This document shows positions 46,605 through 60,345 of a DNA stretch of 64,000 bases, in pieces (positions within the stretch are counted from its first letter, which is position 1; each line of letters begins with the position of its first letter). A program made the position numbers and the translations under genes. The DNA lies in contig NC_133914.1 in assembly GCF_964199755.1 (NCBI RefSeq), positions 4,393,368-4,457,367 on the forward strand, written 5' to 3'. This stretch comes from Larus michahellis (lineage: Eukaryota; Chordata; Aves; Charadriiformes; Laridae). The notes under the pieces were generated by a model. That model did not search any database. It saw only the letters and a list, made by a program, of their open reading frames with translations, and was not told where the DNA came from.

Positions 46605-47664
46605 AAATAATAAGGTGGATAAGGAATTGGCTGGATGGCCGCACTCAAAGAGTGGCAGTCAATAGCTCGATGTCCAAGTGGTAACCAGTGACAAGCGGTG
46701 TTCCTTGGGGGTTGGTACCGGGACCAGTGCTATTTAACATCTTTGTCGGCAACATGGACAGTGAGATTGAATGCACCCTTAGCAATTTTGACAATGATAC
46801 CAAGCTGTGTGGAGTGGTCTACATGCTAGAGGGAAGGGATGCCATCCTGAGGGACCTGGACAGGTTTGAGAGCTGCGCAAACCTCATGAAGTTCAAGCCT
46901 GGCCAAGTGCAAGGTCCTGCACGTGGGTTGGGGCAATCACCAGCACAAATCCAGGCTGGGCAGAGAATGGCTGGAGAGCAGCCCTGAGGGGAAGGACTTG
47001 GGGTGTTGGTGGATGAGAAGCTCAAAACAACCTGCCAACATGCACTGGCAGCCCAGAAAGCCACCCACCTCCTGGGCTGCATCCCCAGCAGCGTGGGCAG
47101 CAGGGCGAGGGGGGGGATCCTGCCCCTCTGCTTTGCCCTGGGGAGACCCCCCTGCAGTGCTGCCTCCAGCTCTGGGGCACCAATATCAGAAGGACACGGA
47201 GCTGTTGGAGCGGGGCCAGAGGAGGCCCCGGAGATGCTGGGAGGGCTGGAGCCCCTCTGCTGTGGGGACAGGCTGAGAGAGCTGGGGGGGTTCAGCCTGG
47301 AGAAGAGAAGGCTCCGGGGACACCTTCCAGCCCCTTCCAGTCCCTAAAGGGGCTCCAGGAAAGCTGGGGAGGGACTCTGGAGCAGGGAGGGGAAGCATGG
47401 GATGAGGGGGAACAGTTTTAAACTGGAAGAGGGGAGATTTAGATGAGTACTGAGGAAGAAATTTTTCACTCTGAGGGTGGTGAGCCCCTGGCCCAGGTTG
47501 CCCAGAGAAGCTGTGGTTGCCCCATCCCTGGAGGGGTTCAAGGCCAGGTTGGACGGGGCTTGGAGCAACCTGGGCTGGTGGGAGGTGTCCCTGCCCAGGG
47601 CAGGGGGTGGCACTGGATGATCTTTAAGGTCCCTTCCAACTCTAACCAATCTATGATTCTATGA
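46605..47664 (+). mobile_element. CR1 LINE copy of about 1.06 kb with reverse-transcriptase remnant
   Basis: This is the longest repeat copy in the window. It begins in the C-terminal part of ORF2, where the reading VTSGVPWGLVPGPVLFNIFV (46680-46740) matches the CR1 reverse transcriptase motif, continues through the end of ORF2 and the CR1 3' region, and ends TCTATGATTCTATGA, the typical tail repeat. It is 5'-truncated and its frame is broken, so it is not active. Confidence 0.96.
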
Positions 47665-47759
47665 CAGAGCTCGCACAGGGACGCACAGTGGAAACATTCT
47701 ATGAATTACCTGGTATTTTTATCCGTTGACCAGCAGGAATGGAAGAATTTCTCGTCACC

Positions 47760-48093
47760 GATCTCCGGGGGGGCTGGTGGCCGTGTGAGGGATCCCCCCG
47801 GGGACGGCGGTGCCTCAGCCGGGGACGGGCCAGACCCAGGCCTCGGCCCGCCATGGGGGGACACCGGGCCCGGACGGCCCGTCGCCATGGCAACCGCACC
47901 CTGCGCCTGGCGTCCCGCCTCCCTCCTTCGGATTGACCGCGGCCCAGACCAATCGCAGCGCCCATCCCCGCCGCTCTCTTCGCGGATTGGCCAGTAACGG
48001 GAAGTGGGAGAGTGCTTCCGGTCTCTCCGCTTCCGCTACCGGGCGCCGGCGTGAGGGGTTGAGGCCGTCGGTGCGGTGGTGGTGGCGGGCAGG
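47760..48093 (+). promoter_or_regulatory. NUDC: NUDC CpG-island promoter
   Basis: G/C- and CpG-rich sequence lies immediately before the NUDC start. A CCAAT box is at 47949-47953, an inverted one (ATTGG) at 47986-47990, and an ETS-type CTTCCGG at 48015-48021. No TATA box is seen. This is a typical housekeeping promoter layout; the start site is not located. Confidence 0.6.
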
Positions 48094-51000
48094 ATGGGGC
48101 TGAGCGCGGAGGAGGCGGCGGAGCAGGAGGACCGCTTCGATGGCATGTTCCTCGCCATGGCCCAGCAGCACCAGGGCGGCGTGCGCGAGGTAGCGCCGCC
48201 GGGCCCGGGATGGGGCGGTGGAAGCTTTCCCGTATTCCTGGGGGAGATGGGGCGGGGGGGGGTAACGGGGAGGAGCCAACAGAGGTGGCGGCGGCGGCCC
48301 GGTCCCGGCCCTCCCCGGTCCCGGCCCTCCCCGGTCGGTGCACATGCGGCACGGGAGGCACGTGTCCTCCCCGCCCCGGGAGCGGCTATAACCGGGGGGG
48401 GGCGGGGAGAAGGCGCTAATTAATCAGTGTGACAGTAACGAGGGGCTGAGGAGCTGCGGCCATGCACCCCGGCTCCTGCCGCCTCCGGGCCCCCAGTGCT
48501 CGGTCTCAGCAAAGCGAAATACTGCAGGGAGGGGGACCGTGTCCCCCTGTCCCTGTTTCCCAGCACAACCACCTGGTAACGGGCCCCTGAGACACTCAAC
48601 CATGGAGTGGGTTTGAACGTGAACGTGGCTCCCCTCCTGCCCTCTGGGGCTCTGCTGACTCTGGCTGGGTGCTCTGGGGGTCCAGGTGGGCCGGAGAGCG
48701 TGGGAATGTCCCATGAGCAAACGATTTGGGGAAACAGTGCTAATAAGAGCTCCTCGTGCTGTAGTGAAACCTCTGAAATACTAACAGGACAGAATTCCTG
48801 GGGAAAGAAACCCACAAAAGATATGCCAAGTCCACTGAGAGTATAGATTTCCATAGGGGTTTTGTGGGGATGCCAGTTCACAATTACTAGTTCATTGGCG
48901 GTATCTGGCAGGAAACAAATTTTAGTCTTTTGTGAAAATAAAGAGGCCACGGATCTGTGAAGGGTGAGTTTGCACACTGTAAGGCTTTAGGAATCAAATC
49001 ATGGTATACATGTATATCTACGTACAAATATGTATACATACATATCCAAATTCCTGCCTCGGATGGATCTAAAGAACATCCTGGGGTGTTGGAGTAGGTG
49101 TACCTCCAAGGTGACCAGAGATAATAAACTGCTTACCCCTTCTTCATGTAAACCACACAAATGCCCCTTCTGAAAAGCGGGCATCCAGGAGCTGGATCTC
49201 CACCAAAGCCACTGGATATTTTCAGTGGGAAACAGTCAGGGGGCTGATTTCAGTAGGATCCTGGCACAGACACAGATAGGGAATACAAGGAATACAGGCT
49301 GTTCAAAAGACACGAGGTGGCTTGGAGTGATGTATTCTCACTGCTTTTTTTTCTCTCCCCTTCTTCCACTCCCCTCTCCGTTTCCTCTGCAGCTTGTGAA
49401 CACGTTCTTTAGCTTCCTGAGGCGTAAAACAGATTTCTTCACCGGTGGAGAAGACGGAGTAGCAGAGAAGGTAAAAAACCCCAAATCCTCAAGCTTTTAT
49501 GTCTTCTAACTTTCATGCCACCCATATCTGTGCCATGCTAAGACTTCCCTGCCTGAATAACTCAAAGCATTATAGTGCACTTGGGGACTGGCAGCTCGTG
49601 ATGCTGATGAAGCATCACTCAAGCAAGGTGAGGCACACATGATTGCTTGTTCGAATGGTATTGATGGCACTTTTTTTTTTTTTTGCCACACTTTGGCCAA
49701 AGGCTTGTTTGGAAAGCAAATCTGGCAGACAGAGTGACTTAACGGTGACAGACACCGCGGTGCTGATAACCTCAGCTTACCTTGTTTGTTCATCTCAGAA
49801 AAAAGCACAAAGTCCACAGCTCTGCACATGCGGCTGCACCTTTGTCTCGGGGCTATGGTACCTGTACGGAGCGAGCGTGGTGGGGAGGAAGCCTGGGGGT
49901 CTTGGTGGCCTCATTGGCAGCCTGAGAAACTCCTATCCAGCAGGTATTCCTCACCCAGCTCGAGAGCTGAAAAAATAAATTGTTTCACTCTCAGGAAGTA
50001 AGAACCAGAGCATTCAAACGCAAACTGCCCAGACTTGCTGAAGATTTCTTGCTTGTATTTACCAGTATAACAGCTGTTCCCCTTCCTGGATACTGGAACT
50101 CCACCAGCAAAGCAGGCATTGCTGCCGCGTAATATGTGTTAGCGCAGATATTAATTGCTAACACAGTATATAACGCACTCTGTCTCGTCTCTAAAGTGGT
50201 AAGACTAAGGCAGATAAGGGAAGGTAAGAAAGATGAAGCCTACTGCTGTTTTTCTTAGACTGGAGAGCAAATCTTCCCAAATTCCTGGGGACTGTGTGCT
50301 CCCAGGGAGTGAAACCCTGAGTAGCATTTCAGAGATGAGCGCTGGCTGGTGCTTTTGGAGGTGCTGGCTACCTCCAAACATTGGCAGTTCCATAGCGAAT
50401 CCCTCTCTGTGCCTGTAAAAGAGAAGTGTTTGTGTCCTTGGGTGGTAGCTGTTAAAATGCTTTATGTTCTTTCGAAAAGGTGCTCCATACAGAGTCGCTT
50501 GACACCATAGTAACCACAACAAAAATTGAAGAAGCTGCTTCCCCAGTCCTGCTCGCCCTTTGGCATCAAAGAGAAAGAGAGGGTGGGAAAGTGGTCGTCT
50601 TTTATGGGGTGGCATTTGAGAAGCCCTTGTGGTGTAGGGTGAGGAGGGGGGTGTGGTGGTAGGTCGAGCGAAGTGCGGTGTGTGCACGCTGACAAGCTCA
50701 GGCAGTGTAAATAGTTTGCTCCCAGTGGATCATCGTGGAGTGAGGAACAGAGGCTGGGAGATGCACATCTTGAATTCTGTATCCTAGGAGACAGTGGACT
50801 CACGTTGTGTAAATAAATCTTGCTTTCTGCTTTAAAACAAAGCAGAAATACTTGGTGGTTGGTTACAAGACCAGGAGGCGTGGATGCTTTGAGTTGCTCC
50901 GGAGAGGTGCTCATTCCCCCCCGAAGTTTCTGGGGTATATAAAAACCAGTCTGAAAACTGTCTCCACGCGGATTCCCTTTCTCTATATTGTTTTCTGGAG

Positions 51001-54000
51001 CAGACTTCGGTTCTCATACGTGCTGCTTTGCACAGCGCTGCTGGTGTTATCGACCACAGGGCAATTGCTCTGGCTTCCTGCCTGTGTACTCAGCTCTCCC
51101 CCTGAGCAGTACGGCCGTTTGCATCACAGACCTTGAGATTTTGCTTTTCATAGTCACAACAACATGAGAATTTGGTGTGAGCTTTGAAGCAAAGATTTCT
51201 GTAGGAACTTGCCCCTAAGTGTAAAACACCGAGCTTTTCAGATGTTTCTCCTCTAAATCATGATGCTGAATCTCCGTCTAGTGCCTGGGGAAAAGCCCAG
51301 TTGTGGGAAAGGTCAGAAGTAGGTAAAAAAACTTGGATCCAGCGTCTCCATTCTTCCAGCTATCCTAGATGTATGGCGTAGCTGTCAAATGTCTGGGTTA
51401 GGCATCTGCTCGTCCTGCTGGAATTGCACAAAAGCCAAATCAAATGGAGAATTTTCATTTCTCTGTTATCTCCATGGAAATATGCTCCCTGTGCAAGGAA
51501 GAACTAGGGAGGGCTACACTTCAATATTTTGAGTTTTCCCCTACTCTAGATTTTCAGTCAAAAGACTAGAGTGAAAACGAAGGGAAAAGTCACAACATCT
51601 GTACAACTAACAAATGTTCTCGTGCTCCTCAGTAGGCAGTGAGTTGGCTTCATTTGGGTTTGAAAAAGTGGTAATTTTTTTTTTAAAAAACCCTTTGACA
51701 TGTGTACCTCTCTTTCAGCTGATCACAGATACCTTCAACCATCACAACAAACTAGCTCAGAAGGAACGGAAAGAGAAAAAAGCTCGTCAAGAGGCAGAGC
51801 GGCGTGAGAAGGCGGAGAGAGCCGCAAAACTCGCTAAAGAAAAGCAAGAAGCAAATGAGCCAAGGATTAAAGAACTTACAGATGAGGAAGCAGAAAGGCT
51901 GCAGCTGGAAATCGATCAGGTGAGAGCGGTGTCTGGCACCTGCAGGTACCATCTAGGTCATCTCCTCCGCTGGCCTGCGTGTAGCTCAGATAGCGGCAGG
52001 TGCTTAAAATGGCTCAAGGCTTGTTCCTTTGCAGTGCTGGGACCACCAGACTGACGTGCTTCGAAATGAAATTAGCCGAGGCCACACCATTGCATTTGCA
52101 TGTGGATTCTCCCATAACTCACTTTGCCTTTCAGCCTTCAGCAAGCTCTCCGATTGTAGCAACACTCTCTGCTACAGTCCTCAAAATATGAGGACCAAGG
52201 GATTCTTCCCCTCGGCAGTACCACTTTCCTCTTAACGCTCTTCTGAGGGCTGAAAATTCCCCATCCGTCTTGGGTGTAGTTCTGCGTCCGGCCCTTTAGT
52301 TTCAGCTGAAGAGGCTGAGGCCACCTAGTGTCAGATCAGCAAGTTACGCAAAGAGCCAACACTTGGCTGAGCGCGTTCCTTCTCTTTTTAAACAGAAAAA
52401 AGAGGCACAAGGACAGGTTAACAGCGTCCCAGTGAAACCCGCGGAGGATGAAGGTGAATCTTCGGATTCTAACAAACAGGTAAAGCTCATCTAGGGACTT
52501 TATTTTAGTCGGAGAGAAATAAGTTTCTGCACAACCATGAGAACTCCTGTAAATGTGAGGGAATACGTTGACAATACACACTTAATTCCCAAAGATTTCA
52601 ATGGAGGGTTTTTTGTGTTTTGTTTTGCTTTCCTTTTTTGTAATTATGTTTTAACAGAAACACCTATTCATTTGGGGCTAAATTTATGTAAATGTCAAAT
52701 ATGTGCAGCTGACCTGAAATTCTTATAAAATCCAAGAACTGTTGTTACAAGTGATATATGGAAACTTGAAAAGCTTCTTTACACTTTAAATTGGTTGCTT
52801 AGGGTACAGATGACGAAGAGGAAGATGAGAAGGATAAGGGAAAACTTAAACCCAACACTGGCAATGGAGCTGACCTTCCAAATTATAGATGGACACAGAC
52901 TCTTTCAGAACTGGATGTAAGTATTGCCTTGTTACCCGGATCAGAGGAATCTGAGCTAGGGAATAAGTGTAGGTGCTGGGAAGAATGGTGGAGCTGATGC
53001 CCTGTATCTCAGTTGTCTGTGGAAGTTGTTAGTTGTACTTAAGGGCAGCATTTCAATAGCTAGGGGAGAGCTTGGTAACTAAATAAAATGCCCAGAAGCT
53101 GTAGTTAATTTTGGCAAAACTTGGTCTTGTTTAAACAAGGCATTAAAATCTGCTTCCCTTTTTATGATACCTTTGAGGTATTGGCCATCCTGTTGCCAAA
53201 CCCATCCTTTCACCTCCCGCTCACTCAGTACCCCAAGGAAAATATCGCGTGCTCTGTCTTATTCTGGTGAAACCAAGGCAAAAAAAATCTTACAGTAGCG
53301 GCACAAGAGGGTAAGGAGCGGCTTCACTGCTCAGCTCCTCAACTGTGATCTTTGGCTGGTCCAGCTGGCCATCCCTTTCAAGGTGAACTTCAGGTTGAAG
53401 GGCAAGGACGTGGTGGTGGATATCCAGAGACGGCACCTCAAAGTTGGCCTGAAGGGCCATTCGCCTGTCATCGATGGAGAGCTTTTCAATGAAGTGAAGG
53501 TGGAGGAGAGCTCCTGGCTGATTGAAGACGGTAAAACAGTCACCGTGCACCTGGAGAAGGTAAAGCAGAATGAATCGGGAAAGATTTAGGCTTATCTGCC
53601 TCTTCCCTGGTGAAACAAGAGTCTGACAAAACCTGTAAAAGCCCTGGGCTTTGTCAGCTGAAACAGAAGAACCATGCTGTGCTTATCGTCGGTACGATGT
53701 CAGTGATGCTGTTGGAAGCAGGGTATTGCACATTCCCCCTGTTCTCAGCCTAACCTCACGCTAATCCAGGATATCCAATTGATTGCTCAGCAGTTCAGGA
53801 AAAAGCTGGGAGGAACGCAGTCATTTTAGAAGTTTTTCCTTAATGGAACGATGCCATGTTTTGACATCTGTTAGGGACATGAAAATCCAGGGACAGACCT
53901 TTTTGCTTATTGTGTCCCTCATTGTGTCCCTTCTGGGCAAATCTGGTGATTTGTTTGTAATCCCATTTATGTCATGCCAAACGTGACATCTCAGATTTCC

Positions 54001-56479
54001 CAGTTGTGGAAATTCAAGCTACCTAAAGTGGTTCAAAATGAACGTAGTACCCTTTATCCATGTTCAGATTCCGCTGACACTTAGAAAACTGTCAAATAAA
54101 GTTTGATTCCAGCAGCTTTTTCCTGTGACTGAGACTTAACAATTCCTAGAACAAGCTCAGGAAAAAGTAAAATATTTTTTGCTTCTTCAGATCAACAAGA
54201 TGGAATGGTGGAACAAACTAGTCTCCACAGACCCAGAAATCAACACCAAGAAAATTTGTCCAGAAAATTCAAAGGTAAGAACTCCCCCAGTTTTACTGAA
54301 TGGAGCCTTCTCAGAAATGTGCTCGCACTTGGCTCACGTACAACTTCTACCTCTTGTTTTTTTACCAGTGTAAAACCCGTACTGAGAGTGCTGCTGCATG
54401 TGATGCTATCACATAACATAAGTGCCCCCAAAAGTTTAAATGAATGAAGCCGAGTCTATAGATTAGTGTCTGTATAAGTATTTCTGCAGCCCGTGCGCCC
54501 AGCATAGCGTAACCTCAACGTATCCGTGTTCTCTGCAAGCAGGGTGTGCGTATGGGTTGAGACAAGTTACTCCAATTTTGATAGAATTCCTTGCTTTTAG
54601 TTGTCGGACCTGGACAGCGAGACTCGCAGTATGGTAGAGAAAATGATGTACGATCAACGACAAAAATCCATGGGCCTCCCCACATCTGATGAACAGAAGA
54701 AGCAAGACATTTTGAAAAAGTGCGTAAGCCTCGTTAATTTGTGGGTGTTTGCTTTCCCAGGCTCCTTCTCTTCCTCTTTGACACAATACGTGAGCAGAAA
54801 ACAGGTCGGCCTTCAATCCTCCCGGTGTTCCCTTCTGCAGTTACGTGGTCATTGAATCGTTGGCCAACCACCAGTATCTATAAAAGCCCGTGGGGGTAGA
54901 AAGCATAACGGGAAATTGTGGTAATAGCCTAGCTCTGAAATTGTCTTAATCTGATGATTTCAAGTCCAGAAAGCATGTTTGGGACTGGAGGTACCATCTC
55001 TACTGAACTTTAACATGGTCTTGATTGTTTTCTAATCTCCCTCTACCCAGTAGCCCAGATAATCACCCCTCCCTACACACCTGCCACCAGACAGCTGTCT
55101 CCAAGCCAATAGCACTTTTATGTCTTTATTGCCCTGTTTGGCATAAAACGCACCTTGGCAGGAGAATTACTCACGGAGCTCCCAAGGCCGTTTGGGAAGG
55201 CATGGAGGCAATTCTGGGTCATGCAGCTTCTTCAGCAAGTGCAAGCCCACATCTTATCTCAGGATTGGAAGGAGGATTAGCGTAGCAGGCCCGACTCCTT
55301 TTCTTCCTTGGCTTATCTGGAGCGGCAGAAGCTTCACTGATCAGTGTGCCAGCTACAGCCCAGCGTGCAACTGTTCTAGAGCAGAGACCAGACTTCCTTA
55401 GTGCCTGTCTGTTGAGTTGGTAGAAAGGGAGGGAGCCCTCTCCTCTTGGGAAGTCCACGTACAGGATACCTCGTTGGCAAGGTCACTGGTCCAGTGGCTC
55501 TGGAAGTTTGGCTTGTGCACGGACTGGCTGGTAAAGAATGGATAGGAAGTTTAGACTTTGTTCAGGCCAAAGTAGACTCGGTGTCACCCAGGTTGGGACC
55601 TAATCTCTGCCAGTGAAGCCCCTCCTGGCCGCTAAACGAGGACACGATTCTTGCAGCACATATTTCCGTGGAAAGGGAAGGTGGAAACGCGGCGGTGGCG
55701 TTTCAGGGCAAACCGTGAGATGAGAGCACTGAGGCAGACAAGAGGCCTGCCTTTACTTGCCCTTTGTGCGTGAATCCCCCCCACGGTTATGTTTGTATCC
55801 CTTGGTGAACCGCAGGGCAGAGGAGGAAGCCAGGAGGTTCTGCGTGCGCTAATCGCTCGTAGGGACAGCATAGCCTTCCCAGAACTTTCTGATGTGGCAA
55901 CCCGAGTCCAAACAGTCCTATCTGCTGGGATCGCCGTACGTTTGAAATCAGGTTGCACCTCGCCTGAAACCAGAGTTCTCTGGTCACGTCCTTCGTGAGT
56001 TTTCACTGTCGCAGCACTGGAGACATTCCCCGCGTCTCCAGCAACGCTCACAAGTTTGAGCTTAAATCGTAATCTGCCCTCACAATCTCCCCTCTGCCCC
56101 ATAATCAGTCTCGTAGCTGCTACGTGTCCGTCCGAGAGGTAACAGTTAAAGGGTGTGTGTTTGATAATTAATAACTCCCATGTGTCTGGACTTGCTGACC
56201 TTGATGGCCGGTACGAATTGCTGATACCACTGACCCGAGGAAATGTGTTTGTAGTACGGGGAGTGTGTCCTAAGGAGCTCAGAAAAACAGTCCCTGCTGC
56301 GGAAGGCGTGGGGAGGAAGCCAACTTGATAATGCGGGAAGTAGGGATGCCTTACCCCCGTCCCCGAGCTGCTCTCTGGCTCCTGCTGACTCACACCCACG
56401 CTCTTGTCTTTTTTTTTTTTCTTGCAGGTTCATGGAACAGCATCCAGAAATGGACTTTTCAAAGGCAAAATTCAACTGA
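48094..56479 (+). CDS. NUDC: Nuclear migration protein NudC, nine exons
   Basis: NudC is a co-chaperone of HSP90 that stabilises LIS1 and dynein and is needed for mitosis and neuronal migration. Exons are 48094-48189, 49393-49470, 51719-51919, 52396-52479, 52803-52916, 53365-53559, 54191-54274, 54601-54719 and 56428-56479: 340 aa (human 331). Exons 1-2 carry the dimerising N terminus ([32 protein letters not shown]). Exon 3 is a long charged coiled coil ending [12 protein letters not shown]. Exons 4-5 are acidic linker. Residues about 176-267 form the CS (p23-like) domain, from [11 protein letters not shown] to INKMEWW. The tail is [15 protein letters not shown]. Exon 8 ends in phase 2 after AAA AA with donor GTGCGT; reading further to the tempting GTAAGC would break the frame. 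The start ATG aligns with the human MGGEQ start. Confidence 0.97.
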
Positions 56480-59400
56480 GCCCTCCCCTTCTCCCCCCCT
56501 CTTTCAGTCAGCCGGTCGAATGGGGCAGGATACGTATTGCCAAACATGTAGGGATCCCTTACCTTGGGCAGGTGAACACTCCCAGCATCCCCGCCCGAGC
56601 TTGCTGTGGAGGCAGCTTCGTGAAGTCGTCCTCACTTGTCCCGTGTTGAGCAGAACGCAAGGCCACAGAGTCGTCCTGCAGCAGCTCCAGCCGGAGCCAT
56701 CTGCGACACTTCCCAGGCGGCAGTTAGGAGAGGAGGGGTTAGAGCAAAAAGGGTGTTAGGGCTACAAGAGCCAGGCTTGCGGGGTTTTAGGACATACCCT
56801 TAATGTATCGCTTAGCTTCAGCTCCTGGCCCTTCGGAGCTGCTAACGCGCTCTTTGCCATTTCAGTTTGGTAGCAGAAACTCCTGAGCTTTTACTCCCTT
56901 TCCTTTGGTTTTCCTGCTCTCCCGTGACAACAAGGTCCAGTTTGTTTTGTAAAACAATTCTCCTTCTGCCTCCTTGGGAAGGGAAAACCACCAGCCTTAA
57001 AAAAACCCAGCTATTGCAGTAGAGACAGCCTCGCCTCCTCCCTGCTGCTGCTTCTGTTCTTGCCAGAAGTGGAACAGACTGGGCCCCGCAGGGCGCAAGG
57101 GAAGGCTGCCATCGCAGCTGGAGAGGTTGTCCTGCTGTGTCCTGCTGTCCTACAGCAAGGGAAGGCTGGAGTCTGTGGTTGTGGGCAAGGGAGAGGATGT
57201 TGGGGGTCTCTGGGGGTGCTGTTCTTGCTGGGAGTGCGTCTCCTGCCCCTTTTCCAAGAGCCTCTCTCCTCGCTGACTGCTGACAGGCATCGCTGCGTTC
57301 TCTTCTGAGCTCCCGCTGACAAGCGGCATTACTCTGCATGTTCGTACCTTCGTTAAAATTGCAGTGCAACATAAAGGAAAAAAAAAAAAAACAAGTGGCG
57401 TATTTCCAGGCAGAGCGTGTGATTTCTTCCGCAGAGGGGAATATGAGCTGGGGAGGGGGCAGCGCCTGGGAATGAGGGTGCTGGGGGCGGCGGGGGGGTT
57501 CTGCCTGGCAGGGCTGGGGGTGATGCTCTCTGCAGCCGCCTGTAAATGCCTCTCGGGCTCCCTGCTCTGGACTGATGTTCGCTCCCCGGCTAAGGAGAGG
57601 CCGTTGGAGCTGCGTGTCGCGCTGACAAACTCCGTGACCAGCTTCAACACTCGGGGATGACCCAAGGCTCATTGCTCCAGGCTCCACTCTCCACGTAGCA
57701 GCGCGTGACTGAACGGAGGAAGCCACCCTTGCCCCAGGTCTGCTTTATGACGAGCTAACGAGTAGAGTGTCACAAAAGCCCGGGCTCCTGTCAGTCCTTA
57801 ACGGGCTACTCCTGGTCCCTGCTGTTGTGGTTCTTGCCTCTGGCACCCCAAAATGTTTCCATCTCCTTCCGGAGGGAGTGGGCACAAACGGCTGAAAAAC
57901 CTCCTTGGGCAAAGTCCAGCCTGGCATTGCACCTGGTGTGTTTTTAATTTTTGTTGTTGTTGGGTTTTTTTTGTTGTTGTTTTTGAGTAGTAGGACATTG
58001 TTTGCATTTAGTCTCCCAGTTTTATAGGCTCTTGGGGGTCAAAAACCAGCACCCGCCCAGGTGAGCAGTGACCTTGTGGGCGAGCAAGGGCCCAGGTCCG
58101 GGCATCTGCCTCTCGTCTGGAGCCTCCTGGCTGTTCGTCTTACAGCTCACCCCGCACGTGTTTGCCCGGCTGTGCTTTGGCCCTGATAAACCACCAGGCT
58201 CTCCTGGTCTTGTTAAAAAAAAAAAACCAACAAAAAAAACTGGTGGCTTCAGTGGCCCTCAGCCCTGGAGTGAGCGTACCTGCCAGCGTCTGTGCTGAAC
58301 CGTGGTGAGCTGGGAGGGCCGAGCTGCTCTTCCAGGCGTGTGACAAGTCTCACCCTGTTCTCGGTGGTGTGTGAGCTCTGCTGCTGCTCCCTGGAGTGGC
58401 TGGAGATCAGGGGAGCCGGCCGGGCTCAGCACCTGCAGCGGGACCCACACCCGGCCACCAGTCCCTCCTAAGGAACGAGCACAGGCAGGCACCGGGGCAG
58501 CAAACGGGCTGTGTGCGTGCTTCACGGCACCACCCCGAACCCGTCCTGCGGCTTCGTTATTTCCCCGTTACCTCCTCAGCCCTGCAACCAACACCAGAAA
58601 CCCCGAGCCCGACCTGATCCGATTGCTAACAGCTGGATCCAGGAGCGCGGTGGCAGCCGTAGGCTCAGCGGGTCGCCGTTACGCAGCGTTGTGCTGCATG
58701 TTTAAGTGCAGGGCTCCCACAGCGTTACCAAAACCGAAATCTGGGTGGCTGTCCCTGTCCTCGGCCCCTGCAGGGCTGTGGTTTGTGGGAGCCAGGGCAG
58801 CGCTTGGGGTGATCACGGCTGTGAAACTCCCGATTTTTCCAGGTTTAGCTCTGGTGGGTGCTACTGGCAGGAGGCAGGTTGGGGAGCAGCTGAGAGAGGA
58901 CAGTTAAGACAGAGAAAAGGTAGCGGCAGGAACCCCGGAGGAGATTTTCTGGGGGGTGAAGGAGTGTCATTTTGCCTTTCACGCGGGTCAGGGGAAAAGG
59001 CAAACAGTCCTGGGAGCGCAGGGCCGTAACTGCAGCTCTGAACACCCCGGCAGGTGAATGTCCGGGGCTGTGTTTGTGAACGGCGGTTGATCCCAGTGCT
59101 ACCCCTGGACTTCAACCCTGCCGGCCAGCGGAACAGAAGGTGTTTCTCCTGACGGCCTTGTCCTCTGCAAACACCCAGCTGCCACCGACTTTCCCCAGGC
59201 CGAGGTGAATCAGAAGCACCCTTTTGCTTCCAGAAGGCGGTTTCCCCTGGAATAACCCACGCCAGGGCAGGGTAGCTCCGGTCCGAGCCGCTGCGAAAGT
59301 GGCTTAAAGAATGTGAATCCCCACCTCAACCTGAGCTACCCGAGACCCAGACTGTGGCCTTGTCCTTGTGACCATGGCAGGGAAATGCCAGGCACCACAT

Positions 59401-60305
59401 CCCACCACCCAAATCCCGAGGGACATTGGGAACCGAACCCTACCAACACATCCTTGTGACTCCCAGCAGCTGTTTCCCTGCCCGGGCCCCAGCAGAACCG
59501 GGGAGGACCGTGCTGGAGGGTGGCAGGCGATGAAGGTCCCTTTGCCGTTCCACGCCCGTGTCGAGTCACCCGGAGAAGCCGTTTCGGTGCTGCCACCCGC
59601 CGGAGCCGCGGCCACCAGCGCAGCCCGAAGCTCCTGCACCCTCCAGCCATCGCTCCCTCGCTGCTGGGCCCCTTCTCACGTCCTTTAAAAGAAAACCTGG
59701 AAGGCAGACAGGCTCTGCAGAGAGCTTTCCATATGGGAAAAGTAAAGTTCCCCCTGGGTTTTGGTTTTTTTTTGGTGGTTTGTTTTTTTTTTTTTCCCCC
59801 CCTGTCTGAAAACACCTCTTGGCTCAACTTTTATTAATGAATATTGCAGCTCAGATCCTTTGGGAAAGGGCCCAGACTGCAGGACTGCTTTGGAAAGAGC
59901 AACGAAAGAAGAAAACCCCGAAGAGGGAAGGGGAGGCACCGGGTATTTAACGTTACGGCTTACTTTGAGGAGGAGCCACAGCTCCTCTGTTACTAAGGAC
60001 CAGGCCGTAAAGAATCAGGGTCAGGCTGTCTGCTTTCTAACTTCCAGCCCACACTGAAATAAGTCATTCCATTCAGGGAAAACGAATTTCTTTAACGCTC
60101 AAAGCCTCACGCACCCGTTCCCAGCAGAGCTGCTGACCTTCCTTAACCTGCGCCCCAAGGAACCGGGGGCGGTGGGGCGGCTTGGGCTGCGCACGATAGC
60201 CCGTCCTACCGAAGTCACCGTACTAAAGAGCAGCACTTCTGCAGCAGGGCGAGGACACACGGACAAGCGTGAGTCTCCGGAGATGCTCCTGGCCAAACCA
60301 AGCCC

Positions 60306-60309
<4 letters not shown>

Positions 60310-60342
<33 letters not shown>
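60310..60342 (+). repeat. 33-base A tract preceded by ATTAAA
   Basis: A run of about 33 A follows CCCAATT, so the junction reads ATTAAA. It could be a homopolymer or the tail of an old retroposed transcript, but no source sequence is recognised upstream and no target-site duplication was evident. Confidence 0.6.

Positions 60343-60345
<3 letters not shown>

Noticed and set aside
54601-54723. NUDC exon 8 ending at the stronger-looking GTAAGC donor
   Set aside because: It breaks the reading frame into exon 9; the GTGCGT donor four bases earlier preserves the conserved protein.
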